DNA from: Deltaproteobacteria bacterium RIFCSPLOWO2_12_FULL_60_19
GTDB taxonomy: Bacteria > Desulfobacterota > Binatia > UBA9968
Assembly (NCBI GenBank): GCA_001798595.1
Contig: MGSS01000057.1
Location: forward strand, 1 to 64,000
DNA length: 64,000 nucleotides
Direction of reading: 5' to 3'
Below the pieces are notes generated by a model that worked only from the letters and a program-made list of their open reading frames with translations, ran no database searches and was not told where the DNA came from. How positions within the stretch are numbered: the first letter of the stretch is position 1; every line of letters begins with the position of its first letter. Shown piece after piece: positions 50,805 to 59,545 of the stretch. The translations under genes were made by a program, and so were the position numbers.

Positions 50805-53204
50805 TTACGCCCCGTAAACCTTGCAAGGGATGCCGCGCAGAGTCACGCCGCCGGTGGATGGGTCGTAATCCGGTCCGCTGGGGACCAGCATGTTGAGATT
50901 GCTCTCTCGCCAGCCGGAGCCCGGCTCGTTCCGCTCCGGGAACCACCATCCGAAAGCCGCGACGACCACGCGCGGGTCGAGGCTCGGATTGAGCGAAAGC
51001 CGCTGTTTGATCTTGCCCGCCCTGGTCTCCAGGAAAATCCATTGGCCTTCTTGCAGCCCGTACTTCTCCGCCGCGTCCGGATGCAGCTCGACGACCGGGT
51101 CCGGCCTCACGAGGCGCATGGAGGCGACGTGCTTGAAGCCGGTCATCATGTAGGCTTCTTCTTTTCCGTTGGTGAGCAGCAGCGGATATTCTTCGGGCAT
51201 CTCCATTGTCCTGCCCAATTCTTGCCAGAGCGGCATCGGCTCGTATCCGAGCTTCGCAAGCTGCTCGGAGTAAATTTCGATCTTGCCCGAGGGAGTCCGA
51301 TAGTCGTGCGGGCGATATTCCCGCGTGGGTTTCATGACTCTCTTTTCTTTGAATGTTTCGTAGCTCATTCCGCTGGGTTTCAACATCAGATCCAGGGCTT
51401 CATCGTCGTGCTCCCAGAAATCCCCGGCGAGGCCCAGTCTCTTGGCGAGTTCGTTCATGATTTTCGTATCCGGCCAGCATTCCGCGGGCGGCTCGACGAG
51501 CTTGGGATAAGAGCGGATCTCTTCGTGCCACCCCGGCCAATATCCCAGCTCCTCATGTTCCATGCCCCAGGCGGCGGGCAGCACGATATCCGCCAGCGCC
51601 GCCGTCGGAGTCATGAAGAGTTCCGAGATGACGATGAAATCGAGCTTCATCAGCGCCCGGTAAGTCTCGCTTGAATTGGGATAACTCACCAGGGGATTGG
51701 TGAGAATGAACATGGCCGCCTTGATGGGGTACGGATCTTCATCCAGGATCGCCTTGATCATCACATGAGGCGGGATGAAGGCCGAGCGTTGGGCGAACTT
51801 GAATTTGTCGCCGAGGATCTTTTCGGCTTTCCTCGGATATTTGTTCAGGAGAAAAAAACTTCCCGGCCTGGTGAACGGCGGCGGCGTCAGCATCACGTCC
51901 CCGCCCGGGATGTTAAGGTTGCCGCAGATCGCCCGCATGATGGCGGCCACGCGCCCGGTCTGAAAGCTGTTCAGCAGCTGCTCGACGGCGTTTCCGACAT
52001 GCATTGCAGCCGGCTTGGTCCGGCTGTAGGTCCTGGCAAACTCCTCGATCTGACGGCGGGGAACCCAGGTCAGCTTCTCGACCTCGTCCAGGGAGAACGT
52101 CGAGACGTGTTCCCGCATCTTGTCGAAACCGACGGTCCAGTTGTCGACGATGTCCCGGTCATACAACTTTTCCTCGATGATGACTTTCAGCACTCCCGCA
52201 GCCAGCGCGCCGTCGCTGCCCGGTCTGGGCTTTATCCACAGGTCCGCGAGCTTGGCCACATAGGTTTTTTGCGGATCGATGGCGATGATCTTGCCGCCCG
52301 CCTCGAGGGTCTTCTCCAGCGTCTCTCTTCTAAGACCGCCGGTGGTATGGGCCATGTTGACGCCCCACAAAACGATCAGCGCGGGCGTGCTGTCGTCGTC
52401 GCACACGGCGCTCGCCCCGTATGTGAAAGCCGCGCCCATGCCCTTGGGGATGCCGCAACACCATCCCGGAGTCACCACCCCGGGGGTGCCGAATGCGGTG
52501 GCCAGTCGCTGGCCGAAGGCGAACTCCAGACCCTTCGGCTCCCCCAATCCGAACGCCACGGATTCAGGGCCGAGCGTCGCTTTTAATTCGTTGAATTTCG
52601 CCGCGACGGTGTCGAGCGCCTCGTCCCAGGAAATACGCTGCCATTTTCCCTCGCCCCTCGCTCCCACCCTTTTTTGCGGATAGAGCAGGCGATCCTTGTG
52701 ACCCAAAACCTCCGGGATGGTGAAGCGCCCCTTGTTGACCGCGCACTGCTCCGCGTAGAGCCCGCTTTCCATGTCCGGCTCGAGGTCCACGACCCTGCCG
52801 TCCTCGACGATCGCGTTCATGCTGCAGTGCGCGGGGCAGAGGTGGCAAAAAGTTGGAACCTCGGTTCTGGTTTTCGCGCCCACAGAGCCGAAATTCGCCC
52901 GCCTCGCTATCTGGTCGGGATGGATGAAGGATTCCATCGTCGGACTGAAGCCGGGATCGCCGGAGGTAAACTTTTCCATGGTGACGATCTCTTTGCGATC
53001 CGCATCCATGGCCAGCACCAGGCAGGAGCTGACGAGCTTCCCGTCCATGTAAACCGTGCAGGCCCCGCATTCTCCGATCCCGCAGCCCTCTTTGGTCCGC
53101 GACAATTTGAAATCTTCGGTCAACACATCGAGCAGCGTCCGCCGCGGCTCCACAGCCAGTTCGCGGGCGTCGCCGTTGACGTTTAATAAAGTCGCATGTT
53201 TCAT
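50805..53204 (-). CDS. Chimeric molybdoenzyme: xanthine-oxidase-type 2Fe-2S domain fused to DMSO-reductase-type catalytic subunit
   Basis: Residues 1-80 are a CoxS/XdhS-type [2Fe-2S] domain with ligands in EGCGIGECGACTVYMDGKLV and a fourth Cys in SSCLVLA. The second, helical [2Fe-2S] domain of that family is missing: after a short PTMESFIHPDQ-like link, FCHLCPAHCSMNAI begins a DMSO-reductase-type protein with [4Fe-4S] Cys, GKWQRISWDEALDTVA and a Mo-ligand candidate in GWCCGIPKGMG. The frame is open for 799 residues. The partner FAD subunit (CoxM-type) is encoded 156 bp upstream. Normally these belong to two unrelated enzyme families. Substrate unknown. Confidence 0.85.
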   Translation of the reverse strand: MKHATLLNVNGDARELAVEPRRTLLDVLTEDFKLSRTKEGCGIGECGACTVYMDGKLVSSCLVLAMDADRKEIVTMEKFTSGDPGFSPTMESFIHPDQIARRANFGSVGAKTRTEVPTFCHLCPAHCSMNAIVEDGRVVDLEPDMESGLYAEQCAVNKGRFTIPEVLGHKDRLLYPQKRVGARGEGKWQRISWDEALDTVAAKFNELKATLGPESVAFGLGEPKGLEFAFGQRLATAFGTPGVVTPGWCCGIPKGMGAAFTYGASAVCDDDSTPALIVLWGVNMAHTTGGLRRETLEKTLEAGGKIIAIDPQKTYVAKLADLWIKPRPGSDGALAAGVLKVIIEEKLYDRDIVDNWTVGFDKMREHVSTFSLDEVEKLTWVPRRQIEEFARTYSRTKPAAMHVGNAVEQLLNSFQTGRVAAIMRAICGNLNIPGGDVMLTPPPFTRPGSFFLLNKYPRKAEKILGDKFKFAQRSAFIPPHVMIKAILDEDPYPIKAAMFILTNPLVSYPNSSETYRALMKLDFIVISELFMTPTAALADIVLPAAWGMEHEELGYWPGWHEEIRSYPKLVEPPAECWPDTKIMNELAKRLGLAGDFWEHDDEALDLMLKPSGMSYETFKEKRVMKPTREYRPHDYRTPSGKIEIYSEQLAKLGYEPMPLWQELGRTMEMPEEYPLLLTNGKEEAYMMTGFKHVASMRLVRPDPVVELHPDAAEKYGLQEGQWIFLETRAGKIKQRLSLNPSLDPRVVVAAFGWWFPERNEPGSGWRESNLNMLVPSGPDYDPSTGGVTLRGIPCKVYGA

Positions 53205-53222
53205 TCCGGCCGCCTTGCCCGC

Positions 53223-53362
53223 TTAATACAAACGCATTTAATTTTGTGACAATTGACCATTAGAACATTAGACCGCAATGGAGCATTTTGACTCCCGATT
53301 CCTTGCTCTACTGTTCCATTGCTCCATTGCTCCAAAGCAAACGCACTAATTGCGTTTGCTTT
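53223..53362. repeat. Intergenic direct and inverted repeats with 12-bp hairpin
   Basis: The 156-bp gap between the CoxM and Mo-enzyme genes holds GCTCCATTGCTCCATT direct repeats (9-bp period) that pair with AATGGAGC, and a perfect hairpin AAAGCAAACGCA / TGCGTTTGCTTT at 53334-53362 that overlaps the CoxM stop codon. There is no T-tract for a standard terminator. Confidence 0.65.
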
Positions 53363-54251
53363 AGTTCCTCGCCCTGGCGATCGCCTGTTCCAGCCCTTGC
53401 CTGACCAGCATCGCGACCACTTTCCTTCTGTAGGAAGCATATCCTCGGAGATCGTCGATGGGGCGCGATTCATCGGCGGCGATTCGGCCGACCTCTTCCA
53501 GCAGTGCCCGATCCTTCGAATCGCCGCTCAGCCGCTTGCCTCTAAGTGCTTCCTCCGCCTTTCCTGCCCGGAACGGCGTCGGCGCCACCGCGCCGAGCGC
53601 GATCCTGACCTCCCGGCAGACGTCTCCGTCAAGCAACACCAACGCCGCCGCAGCGGCCATGGAGACATCCATCGTCCTCAGGCTGTGCTTCAAGTAGATG
53701 GCCTGCGCGCGAAGGGGCGAATCGGGCACATGCACTTCGGTGATTAATTCGCCCTGGCTGAGGACACTTTTCCCCGGGCCAACGAAGAATTCATTCATCG
53801 GAACCAAACGCTCTCCACCGGGCCCCACGCATCGGACCGACGCCTCGAGGATAAGCAGCGGCGGAGCGAACTCGGCCGAAGGCGACGCGTTCGCAAGATT
53901 GCCTCCGAGCGTTCCAAGGTTGCGTATCTGGGGCGTTCCCAGCACTCCGGCAGCCTGGCTCAAGACGCGGAATTTCTCGCCGATTACCGTCGAGTCCCTG
54001 ATCGATTGGATCGCGGTCAACGCGCCGATTCGCAATCCTTCGTCGGCATCGTAGCGGATCCGGTCGAGAGCCGGGATCCGCTTGATGTTGATGAGCATCC
54101 GAGGCAGCAGTCTCCGCTGTTTCATCTTGATGAATAGATCCGTCCCGCCCGCAAAAAGCTGAGCGTCCGCGCCATATCCGAAAAACAAGGAACAGGCCTC
54201 CTCGACCGTGTCGGTCGCGATCATATCGAATTCCGGCAATCCCAGCTGCAC
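53361..54251 (-). CDS. CoxM-type FAD-binding subunit of a molybdenum hydroxylase-like complex
   Basis: The 296-residue protein belongs to the xanthine dehydrogenase/CO dehydrogenase medium-subunit family. FAD-binding motifs LFAGGTDLFIKMKQ and TLGGNLANASPSAE are intact, and the C-terminal domain has LGAVAPTPFRAGKAEEAL. The partner encoded next is not a usual XO-type large subunit but the XO/DMSOR chimera, so electron flow from Mo through [2Fe-2S] to this FAD is proposed. It begins with GTG, 30 bp from a family-D repeat. Confidence 0.85.
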   Translation of the reverse strand: MQLGLPEFDMIATDTVEEACSLFFGYGADAQLFAGGTDLFIKMKQRRLLPRMLINIKRIPALDRIRYDADEGLRIGALTAIQSIRDSTVIGEKFRVLSQAAGVLGTPQIRNLGTLGGNLANASPSAEFAPPLLILEASVRCVGPGGERLVPMNEFFVGPGKSVLSQGELITEVHVPDSPLRAQAIYLKHSLRTMDVSMAAAAALVLLDGDVCREVRIALGAVAPTPFRAGKAEEALRGKRLSGDSKDRALLEEVGRIAADESRPIDDLRGYASYRRKVVAMLVRQGLEQAIARARN

Positions 54252-54280
54252 AGCCTACCTCTCCAACGGCGCGCGGCCCG

Positions 54281-54417
54281 CTAACAGGCCGCTGAAAAAC
54301 TCCGTTCATCCTTCGACAAAGCTCAGGACGAACGGAGGATGGATTGAAATCATTGGAGAATTTCCGTTCGTGCTGAGGCTCTCGAAGCACAAGTGGCTTT
54401 TTTCAGCATCCTGCTAG
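54281..54417. mobile_element. Family-D palindromic element with terminal inverted repeats (137 bp, MITE-like)
   Basis: Terminal repeats are CTAACAGGCCGCTGAAAAAC on the left and, reverse-complemented, CTAGCAGGATGCTGAAAAAA on the right. The inner sequence has CGTTCATCCTTCGACAAAG and a related copy CGTTCGTGCTGAGGCTCTCG. No coding sequence is inside. The right terminal repeat supplies the TAG stop codon of the CoA ligase. No clear target-site duplication. Confidence 0.7.
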
Positions 54418-55994
54418 AGCCTTCGCTCCCGCAGCACACGCCGGTCAATTTTGCCCTGCCCGGTTTTCGGCAGCTCGTCGAGGAAGTCAAAAGACCTCGG
54501 AATCTTGTGCGGGGCCAATCGCTCCCTTAAGAATCGTTGCAGCTCATTCTGCGCGTCGGCGGCGCCCTCGGCGCCGTCTCTCAGGGCGACGAACGCCTGG
54601 ATTTTCGTCAGGCCGTCCCCGTCCTTGATCCCCAACACCGCGCACTCCCTGACGCGGGGACACTCCTGAAGAGTACGCTCGACTTCCAGCGGCGACACCC
54701 AGACTCCGCTGACCTTTACCATTTCGTCGGCGCGCCCGACATGCCAGAAATAGTCCTGCTCATCCTGGATGAAAATGTCTCCGGTATTGATCCATTCGTC
54801 GCCCAAAAAAGTCGCTTTCGATTTTTCATGCTCGCGCACGTAATATTGGGCGGAAGCGTCGCTCCGCGTCAGCAAAAGGCCGGGTTGTCCTCTGGGAACT
54901 TCCGATCCGTCGTCGTCGACGAGCTTGATCTCCGCCAGCGGCGTAACCGTCCCTGAACTCCCCGGCCTGACCTTGCCCGGCCGATTGCAGAGATACCCCA
55001 TGCCCGATTCGGCGGAGCCGAAACGATCGAGCACCTCCGTTCCGAAGTTGCTCAGCCATTCGTCGTAGAGCTGCGGCGAAAGCACTTCCCCCGAAGAAAG
55101 GCAGCGACGAAGGCAGCTCACGTCGGAGCGCTCATGCTTCGGCGTTTGGATCATCGCCCTCATCATGGTGGGAACGTTCAGCATCGCCGTAGGCCGAAAC
55201 TTCCCGATGAGCTCGAATATCAGCGGCGCGGTAGCTCTTTCCCCGAACAGGATAACCGCGGCTCCGCTGCGCAACGCAAACAGCAATCCGTTGTCGCGGG
55301 CGTAGTGAAAGAAGAGTTTCGGGACGAGCAGGACGATATCATCCGTGTTGTAGCCGAGAATACGGCTGAAGGACTGGTAGGAAAGAACGGAATCGCGATG
55401 CATGTGCGGGACGCCCTTAGGCTTGCCGGTGGTTCCGCCCGTGAAGTTCCAGAACGCGAGGTCGTCCCTGTGTGTCGGTTCGGTCTCGAGCCGATCATCG
55501 GCGGAGCCGATCATTTCGCCCAGGCTGAATTCTCCCGGCTTGAGGTCGCGGGTGCTCTCGCCCGCGACGAGAAAGGCTTTGGGATATCTGGCGTTCTTGG
55601 CGCCCTCCCTTACCCTTTCCAGCGTCGTCTTGTCGACAACCACGACTTTGGGCTTTACGAGATTCAGCAGATACGCATAGTCGTGCGGCTTCAGATAGGT
55701 GTAGGCGTGGGTGCCGACGGCCCCAACTTTCATCGCGGCGAGCCAGGCGGCGACCCATTCGGGGGAATCTTCGAGAATCAGCAAAACCCGGTTCTCTGGC
55801 TCGACACCGAGTCCCTTGAAGACGTTTCCGACTCGATTGGTCAAGCGCCACAGATCGAGAAAACTATAAGTTCTGTCTTGATAGTAGAGCGCGGTCTTAT
55901 CGCCCCTGCCGTTCTCCAGATTCACGTCCAGATAATAGCTGCCGAGGTTGAGTCTCTCGGGCACTGAAAATTCGACCAGCTCCCCTTTGATCAT
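54414..55994 (-). CDS. Benzoate-CoA-ligase-like acyl-CoA synthetase
   Basis: This 526-residue ANL-family enzyme has the AMP-binding P-loop TGGTTGKPKGVPHMH, FGSAESGMGYLCNRPG, the hinge-region GRADEMVKVSGVWVSPLEVE and the catalytic lysine in PKTGQGKIDRRVLRE. LFFHYARDNGLLFALRSGAA resembles the benzoate:CoA ligase branch. It would activate an aromatic acid for the Bzd pathway. Its stop codon lies inside the terminal repeat of a family-D element, so the original C-terminus may have been altered by a few residues. Confidence 0.87.
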   Translation of the reverse strand: MIKGELVEFSVPERLNLGSYYLDVNLENGRGDKTALYYQDRTYSFLDLWRLTNRVGNVFKGLGVEPENRVLLILEDSPEWVAAWLAAMKVGAVGTHAYTYLKPHDYAYLLNLVKPKVVVVDKTTLERVREGAKNARYPKAFLVAGESTRDLKPGEFSLGEMIGSADDRLETEPTHRDDLAFWNFTGGTTGKPKGVPHMHRDSVLSYQSFSRILGYNTDDIVLLVPKLFFHYARDNGLLFALRSGAAVILFGERATAPLIFELIGKFRPTAMLNVPTMMRAMIQTPKHERSDVSCLRRCLSSGEVLSPQLYDEWLSNFGTEVLDRFGSAESGMGYLCNRPGKVRPGSSGTVTPLAEIKLVDDDGSEVPRGQPGLLLTRSDASAQYYVREHEKSKATFLGDEWINTGDIFIQDEQDYFWHVGRADEMVKVSGVWVSPLEVERTLQECPRVRECAVLGIKDGDGLTKIQAFVALRDGAEGAADAQNELQRFLRERLAPHKIPRSFDFLDELPKTGQGKIDRRVLRERRL

Positions 55995-56109
55995 TTTAAG
56001 AAATTGTCCTCAATCCCTTATCGAACCATCTCATTTGAAAACTTTTTACCCCACTCCGAGGCGGATGTCTATCCTTGCCTCCAGGCTAAGATTAGAAAAT
56101 GTTTCGCGC

Positions 56110-56270
56110 GTCAACTTTTGCCTCGCGCCTAACGCCTGTTGCCTTGTTAACGAATTTGCCCTATTTTACGCGCAACTAACTTCGGCTGGGTCGGTCGATC
56201 CGGTCACATCTTTGCTCCCGCATCACAGCCCGAACGGACCCCCAGCCGGGCTTTTGTATTCATGGTTTTT
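56110..56270. repeat. Family-E intergenic repeat, copy 1
   Basis: AATTTGCCCTATTTTACGCG, TAACTTCGGCTGGG and CGATCCGGTCACATCTTTG are repeated with about 80% identity at 58765-58890. The 394-bp spacer (55995-56388) between the CoA ligase and HigA contains no gene. Confidence 0.65.
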
Positions 56271-56388
56271 AGACTCAGGAGATAGGCGAGTTGAGTCAAG
56301 AGCAGACTTGACCGGTTTTTGACCCCTTTTGGGTTTGTCAGACATTCCTGATTCCCCTTTTGCGTCTTTGGCAAAAAGGCTCGCGCGT

Positions 56389-56688
56389 TCACGTTGTCGC
56401 CGGAGCGATCTCCCGCTCGATGCGCTTCGCGCTTGCGATCTCGGCAACTCGCAGGTCGTATGCGGCCTGCAAGTTCAGCCACGAGCGCGCATCGCCACCG
56501 AAGTAGCGCGCAAGCCGCATGGCGGTATCGGCGCTGACGCCGCGCCGCTCGCGAACGATGTCGTTGATGCGCGGAGCAGGCACGTTCAGGGCCTTCGCCA
56601 GCGCATTGGCGCTGGTACCGAGCGGAACCAGATAATCCTCTCGCAATATTTCGCCGGGATGAACCGGCCGCATGCCGTTCTTGATCAT
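56389..56688 (-). CDS. higA: HigA-family antitoxin (XRE)
   Basis: The 99-residue protein opens RPVHPGEILREDYLVPLGTS and has a helix-turn-helix with NALAKALNVPAPRINDIVRE and RYFGGDARSWLNLQAAYDL, the typical HigA pattern. It lies 12 bp after the HigB toxin gene, the normal higBA order, and would repress the operon through an upstream palindrome. Confidence 0.9.
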   Translation of the reverse strand: MIKNGMRPVHPGEILREDYLVPLGTSANALAKALNVPAPRINDIVRERRGVSADTAMRLARYFGGDARSWLNLQAAYDLRVAEIASAKRIEREIAPATT

Positions 56689-56700
56689 CGCAGTTCTCCT

Positions 56701-56979
56701 TCAGTGGTAGTCAACGATCTCGACGTCTTCCGGGCCGGCCGCCGTCCAGCGGAAACGCAGACGGAACTGATCGTTCACGCGGATGCTGTACTGTCCTGCG
56801 CGGCTGCCGCGCAAGGCCTCAAGCTGGTTGCCCGGCGGCGAGCGCAGGAATTCCAGGGTATGCGCGGCATCCAGTTGCGCCAGCTTGCGCGTCGCGACGT
56901 TCGAGATGCCCGAAAACCGCTTGCATTTGCCGGTCTCGAACAGCGCTTGCGTGTCGGCGCAGCGGAAGCTCTTGATCAC
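56701..56979 (-). CDS. higB: HigB/RelE-family toxin
   Basis: This 92-residue protein starts MIKSFRCADTQALFETGKCK and includes RKLAQLDAAHTLEFLRSPPGN and QYSIRVNDQFRLRFRW with conserved basic and aromatic residues, a RelE/HigB mRNA interferase. It starts with GTG. It precedes higA. Confidence 0.9.
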   Translation of the reverse strand: MIKSFRCADTQALFETGKCKRFSGISNVATRKLAQLDAAHTLEFLRSPPGNQLEALRGSRAGQYSIRVNDQFRLRFRWTAAGPEDVEIVDYH

Positions 56980-56984
56980 GTGAA

Positions 56985-57014
56985 CAGGGTATAACGCTTA
57001 ACGTTAAACGTCAA
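56985..57014 (-). promoter_or_regulatory. Candidate higBA promoter/operator
   Basis: On the minus strand TTGACG is followed about 17 bp later by a weak TACCCT. Between them lies the palindrome TTAACGTTAA (56998-57007), well placed for HigA repression. Confidence 0.45.
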
Positions 57015-57144
57015 GCGGCGCTGGCCAGGATACGTCGCCCCGCCTCGGTGTTTGATTTGGGAGTGAAGTCTCTCGCCTGGATCTTTTCTGCGTTGGTCTG
57101 GCTCGCGCTCGGATTCCGCGGTCCTTGGCGAGCCACGATTTGCC

Positions 57145-57205
57145 TCTCTGCCTGACGCCTATTGGCTGTTTCAGCCGGAGGCTGATCCGCTCCGCCAGAA
57201 GGAGA
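57145..57205. repeat. Family-E related fragment
   Basis: TTTCAGCCGGAGGCTGATCC and CTCCGCCAGAAGG match the segment at 58720-58750 with small changes. It sits next to the duplicated DUF5647 end. Nothing else is visible between higB and this point. Confidence 0.5.
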
Positions 57206-57209
57206 CTAG

Positions 57210-57395
57210 GAATTCAATCGCTGGAGTCAAGAAGGAGCAAAGCGGCAGGCTGAAAAAGGACAGCCGGTTGTGTACGTGAAGATTAAAAGGATTCAGCCTA
57301 TCCGCTCTCGCATCCAGGAGATGGATCTCAGCGCCTGAAGTCGACCCGTTAAGATGCCCGACACCTTTTGTTCCCCAAGCAATGGCACATCACAA
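57210..57395 (+). pseudogene. Duplicated 3' end of a DUF5647-type gene
   Basis: The 129 bases 57210-57338 encode EFNRWSQEGAKRQAEKGQPV and the rest up to MDLSA, matching the last 42 codons of the DUF5647 gene at 59417-59545 almost base for base. Similarity continues about 55 bp past the stop. There is no start codon, so this copy is a remnant of a recent duplication or rearrangement. Confidence 0.8.
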
Positions 57396-57572
57396 GCGTA
57401 GGCGACCCAAAAACCGCCGGTCCGGCTGTCTTCTCTGCAAGCCCTGGAAGATGAACGGCTTTGCCAAGGGAAGGCTGGATGCCGAGAGGCGTTCCGATCA
57501 TCGTCGGCGGGATTCTGCGGATCGGGAGGTAGAGCAGGCCCGACAACAATTTTTTCATGTGGGAACTATGGC

Positions 57573-57803
57573 ATGAACCCCTACCGCAACCTTCCCGAAC
57601 AGCAACGACGCGCTCAGGAGATCGTGGCGCAATTCAACGCCGACGAGCGTCTATGGCGGCGCCTGGAAAGCAAGCGCCGGCTCCGTCGGCGGCTCTATCC
57701 ACGCATGTCCGCCAAGCTTCGAAAACAACTCGACCTGCTGGAGTTTGCAGCGACGTGTCCGCCGCAGGATTGTGTGGGTCGGTTCTCTTCTCTCTCATTT
57801 TGA
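57573..57803 (+). CDS. Small basic hypothetical protein
   Basis: This 76-residue ORF (MNPYRNLPEQQRRAQEIVAQ, then ESKRRLRRRLYPRMSAKLRK) is rich in Arg, helical, and has no recognised domain. There is no clear RBS. It ends at a 24-bp perfect palindrome. It may be spurious. Confidence 0.35.
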   Translation: MNPYRNLPEQQRRAQEIVAQFNADERLWRRLESKRRLRRRLYPRMSAKLRKQLDLLEFAATCPPQDCVGRFSSLSF

Positions 57804-57826
57804 CCTTTTGAGAATTCTCAAAAGGT
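57803..57826. repeat. 24-bp perfect palindrome
   Basis: The half ACCTTTTGAGAA is followed directly by its exact reverse complement. It begins at the last base of the small ORF's stop codon. It could be a terminator stem without loop, an operator or a recombination site. Confidence 0.7.
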
Positions 57827-58025
57827 GAAAGTTCCCGGTGCAAGTTGTAAGGCACAAGGGGACAAAGAAAGGCCAAGGCAGGCGACCATTCCTACCTACG
57901 AATCGAGTTCAGATTATTTTCTCCCGTCTTGAAGCTGCTCCAGTTGATAAGAATCCTAGATTCCAGTAGCATTTGTAAACGACCTGATTAACAATGCCGC
58001 TATACGGGAACCGTCGTGAGGCTTA

Positions 58026-58277
58026 ATGGGCGTTAAACTACACCCGCACGCCGTAGAGCGACTAGCTGAAAGAGGAGCGACTGAAGCTGAGATCATTGCT
58101 ACTGTTGAGACAGGCGAAACCTTTCCGGCAAAGTTTGGACGGGCTGGTTTTAGGAGAAATTTTGTCTATGGTCAGGACTGGAGAGGCAAGTTTTATGCTA
58201 CAAAGCAGGTAGAGGTCTATGCCGTGAAAGAAGGAGAGGACTGGCTGGCGATTACGCTCGTCACACGATTCTTTTAG
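58026..58277 (+). CDS. DUF4258 protein
   Basis: The 83-residue protein starts GVKLHPHAVERLAERGATEA and contains IIATVETGETFPAKFG and YATKQVEVYAVKEGEDWLAI, matching DUF4258. DUF4258 often pairs with DUF2283 as a possible toxin-antitoxin system; the gene pair here has a 9-bp gap. Confidence 0.85.
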   Translation: MGVKLHPHAVERLAERGATEAEIIATVETGETFPAKFGRAGFRRNFVYGQDWRGKFYATKQVEVYAVKEGEDWLAITLVTRFF

Positions 58278-58286
58278 AGGAGGCCC

Positions 58287-58526
58287 ATGATGAAGTTAAC
58301 CTATGACCCCAGACACAATATCGCTTATCTTCGCCTGCAAGATAAAACAACTGGAGTTGAAACCATCCATGTGGGCGAATCGCTCAACATTGACATAGCC
58401 CCGGATGGGACGGTGTATGGCATTGAGTTGTTGAATGCTAACGAACAACTGCGCGGCCGGGAAACCGGCAAATTGATTGTAGAGAATGTGGCCACCGGCG
58501 CCTGTGCGGAAGTGGACTTGAAGTAA
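58287..58526 (+). CDS. DUF2283 protein
   Basis: The 79-residue protein (KLTYDPRHNIAYLRLQ, DIAPDGTVYGIELLNANEQL) fits DUF2283. It follows DUF4258 with AGGAGG upstream; ATG 58290 is an alternative. Role unproven. Confidence 0.85.
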   Translation: MMKLTYDPRHNIAYLRLQDKTTGVETIHVGESLNIDIAPDGTVYGIELLNANEQLRGRETGKLIVENVATGACAEVDLK

Positions 58527-58680
58527 CTGCCCTTGACACTAAACGCCGTGAGCGCGAGGAGAAGCGAGAACAGAAGAGGATGCACGAGGCCGCGCGCAAA
58601 ATGGATGCTCAAGCACTTATCCGCAAATTCCGGGACACCAATCTGAAGGACGACTCTTGATCTCCAAGCTTGTCTAACTG

Positions 58681-58890
58681 TTGCCCTCCGCCTCTCGCCT
58701 CACGCCTCTTTATATCGCCTATTTCAGCCAGGGGCTGATCCGCCTCTGGCGGAGCCTATTGTCTTCTTAAGGAATTTGCCCTATTTTACGCGCAAGTAAC
58801 TTCGGCTAGGTTTCCCGATCTGGTCACGTCTTTTGATTTGGCATCACCGCCCGGACTGGCTCTCCTCGGCCGGCTAAACTGGTATTGAAT
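58681..58890. repeat. Family-E intergenic repeat, copy 2
   Basis: CGCCTCTCGCCTCACGCCTC, the GGCTGATCCGCCTCTGGCGG hairpin and AATTTGCCCTATTTTACGCG recur from 56110 and 57145. The rest of 58527-58976 holds only a short in-frame fragment (RREREEKREQKRMHEAARKM) with no start. Confidence 0.6.
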
Positions 58891-58976
58891 GCAAGAAACA
58901 AGACCCCCGACGGATTGGGTCCCAGAGCGGGGGAGGGTATAATCAAATGAAACCGGCATCAGGAAAGCAATAGCTC

Positions 58977-59291
58977 TTGGCTGAAAAAGAATATCTTATT
59001 CGTCTCGGCGGGCGCGCGCGAAAGCGGCATTATCACAAAACCGACAAAGGCCAAGTGGTTGTCTTCATGGTGCAGCTGGAAGTAGAGGTGGAGGCGGGAG
59101 TTTGGAAGCCGGCGATTCGTTACGATTGCGCTCACGACTTTGCGCATCGTGATCGCTATAATGTCAAGGGCGATCGTGATAAGGAAGAGCTGTCGTTAAG
59201 TTACACGGATTCACTGGACCTCGCAGACAAGGACATTAACGATAATTGGGATATTTACCAGGAGCGCTTTCTACGAGGAGACTTTCCATGA
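58977..59291 (+). CDS. Small DUF protein (DUF7718-like), upstream of DUF5647
   Basis: The 104 residues read LIRLGGRARKRHYHKTDKGQ, VFMVQLEVEVEAGVWKPA and DCAHDFAHRDRYNVKGD. The pattern matches a small family I recall as DUF7718, but I am not sure of the name. The TTG start has AGGAAAG upstream. The stop overlaps the DUF5647 ATG. Confidence 0.65.
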   Translation: MAEKEYLIRLGGRARKRHYHKTDKGQVVVFMVQLEVEVEAGVWKPAIRYDCAHDFAHRDRYNVKGDRDKEELSLSYTDSLDLADKDINDNWDIYQERFLRGDFP

Positions 59292-59545
59292 ACGTTCTCG
59301 AACAGAAAAATGCCGAGCTGGTCACCGAGTTCGACCGTTATGTCCGGGAGCACCCCGACTTCGCCGAACGGATTCCGGACAATGCGCTGGTGGCCATGTT
59401 GGTTGAAGGAGACGAAGAATTCAATCGCTGGAGTCAAGAAGGAGCAAAGCGGCAGGCTGAAAAAGGACAGCCGGTTGTGTACGTGAAGATTAAAAGGATT
59501 CAGCCTATCCGCTCTCGCATCCAAGAGATGGAGCTCAGCGCCTGA
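59288..59545 (+). CDS. DUF5647 protein
   Basis: I place the start at ATG 59288 (85 residues), overlapping the upstream stop as ATGA; the track start at 59246 is out of place. The sequence MNVLEQKNAELVTEFDRYVR and EEFNRWSQEGAKRQAEKGQP fits DUF5647. A duplicate of its last 42 codons lies at 57210. Function unknown. Confidence 0.75.
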   Translation: MNVLEQKNAELVTEFDRYVREHPDFAERIPDNALVAMLVEGDEEFNRWSQEGAKRQAEKGQPVVYVKIKRIQPIRSRIQEMELSA

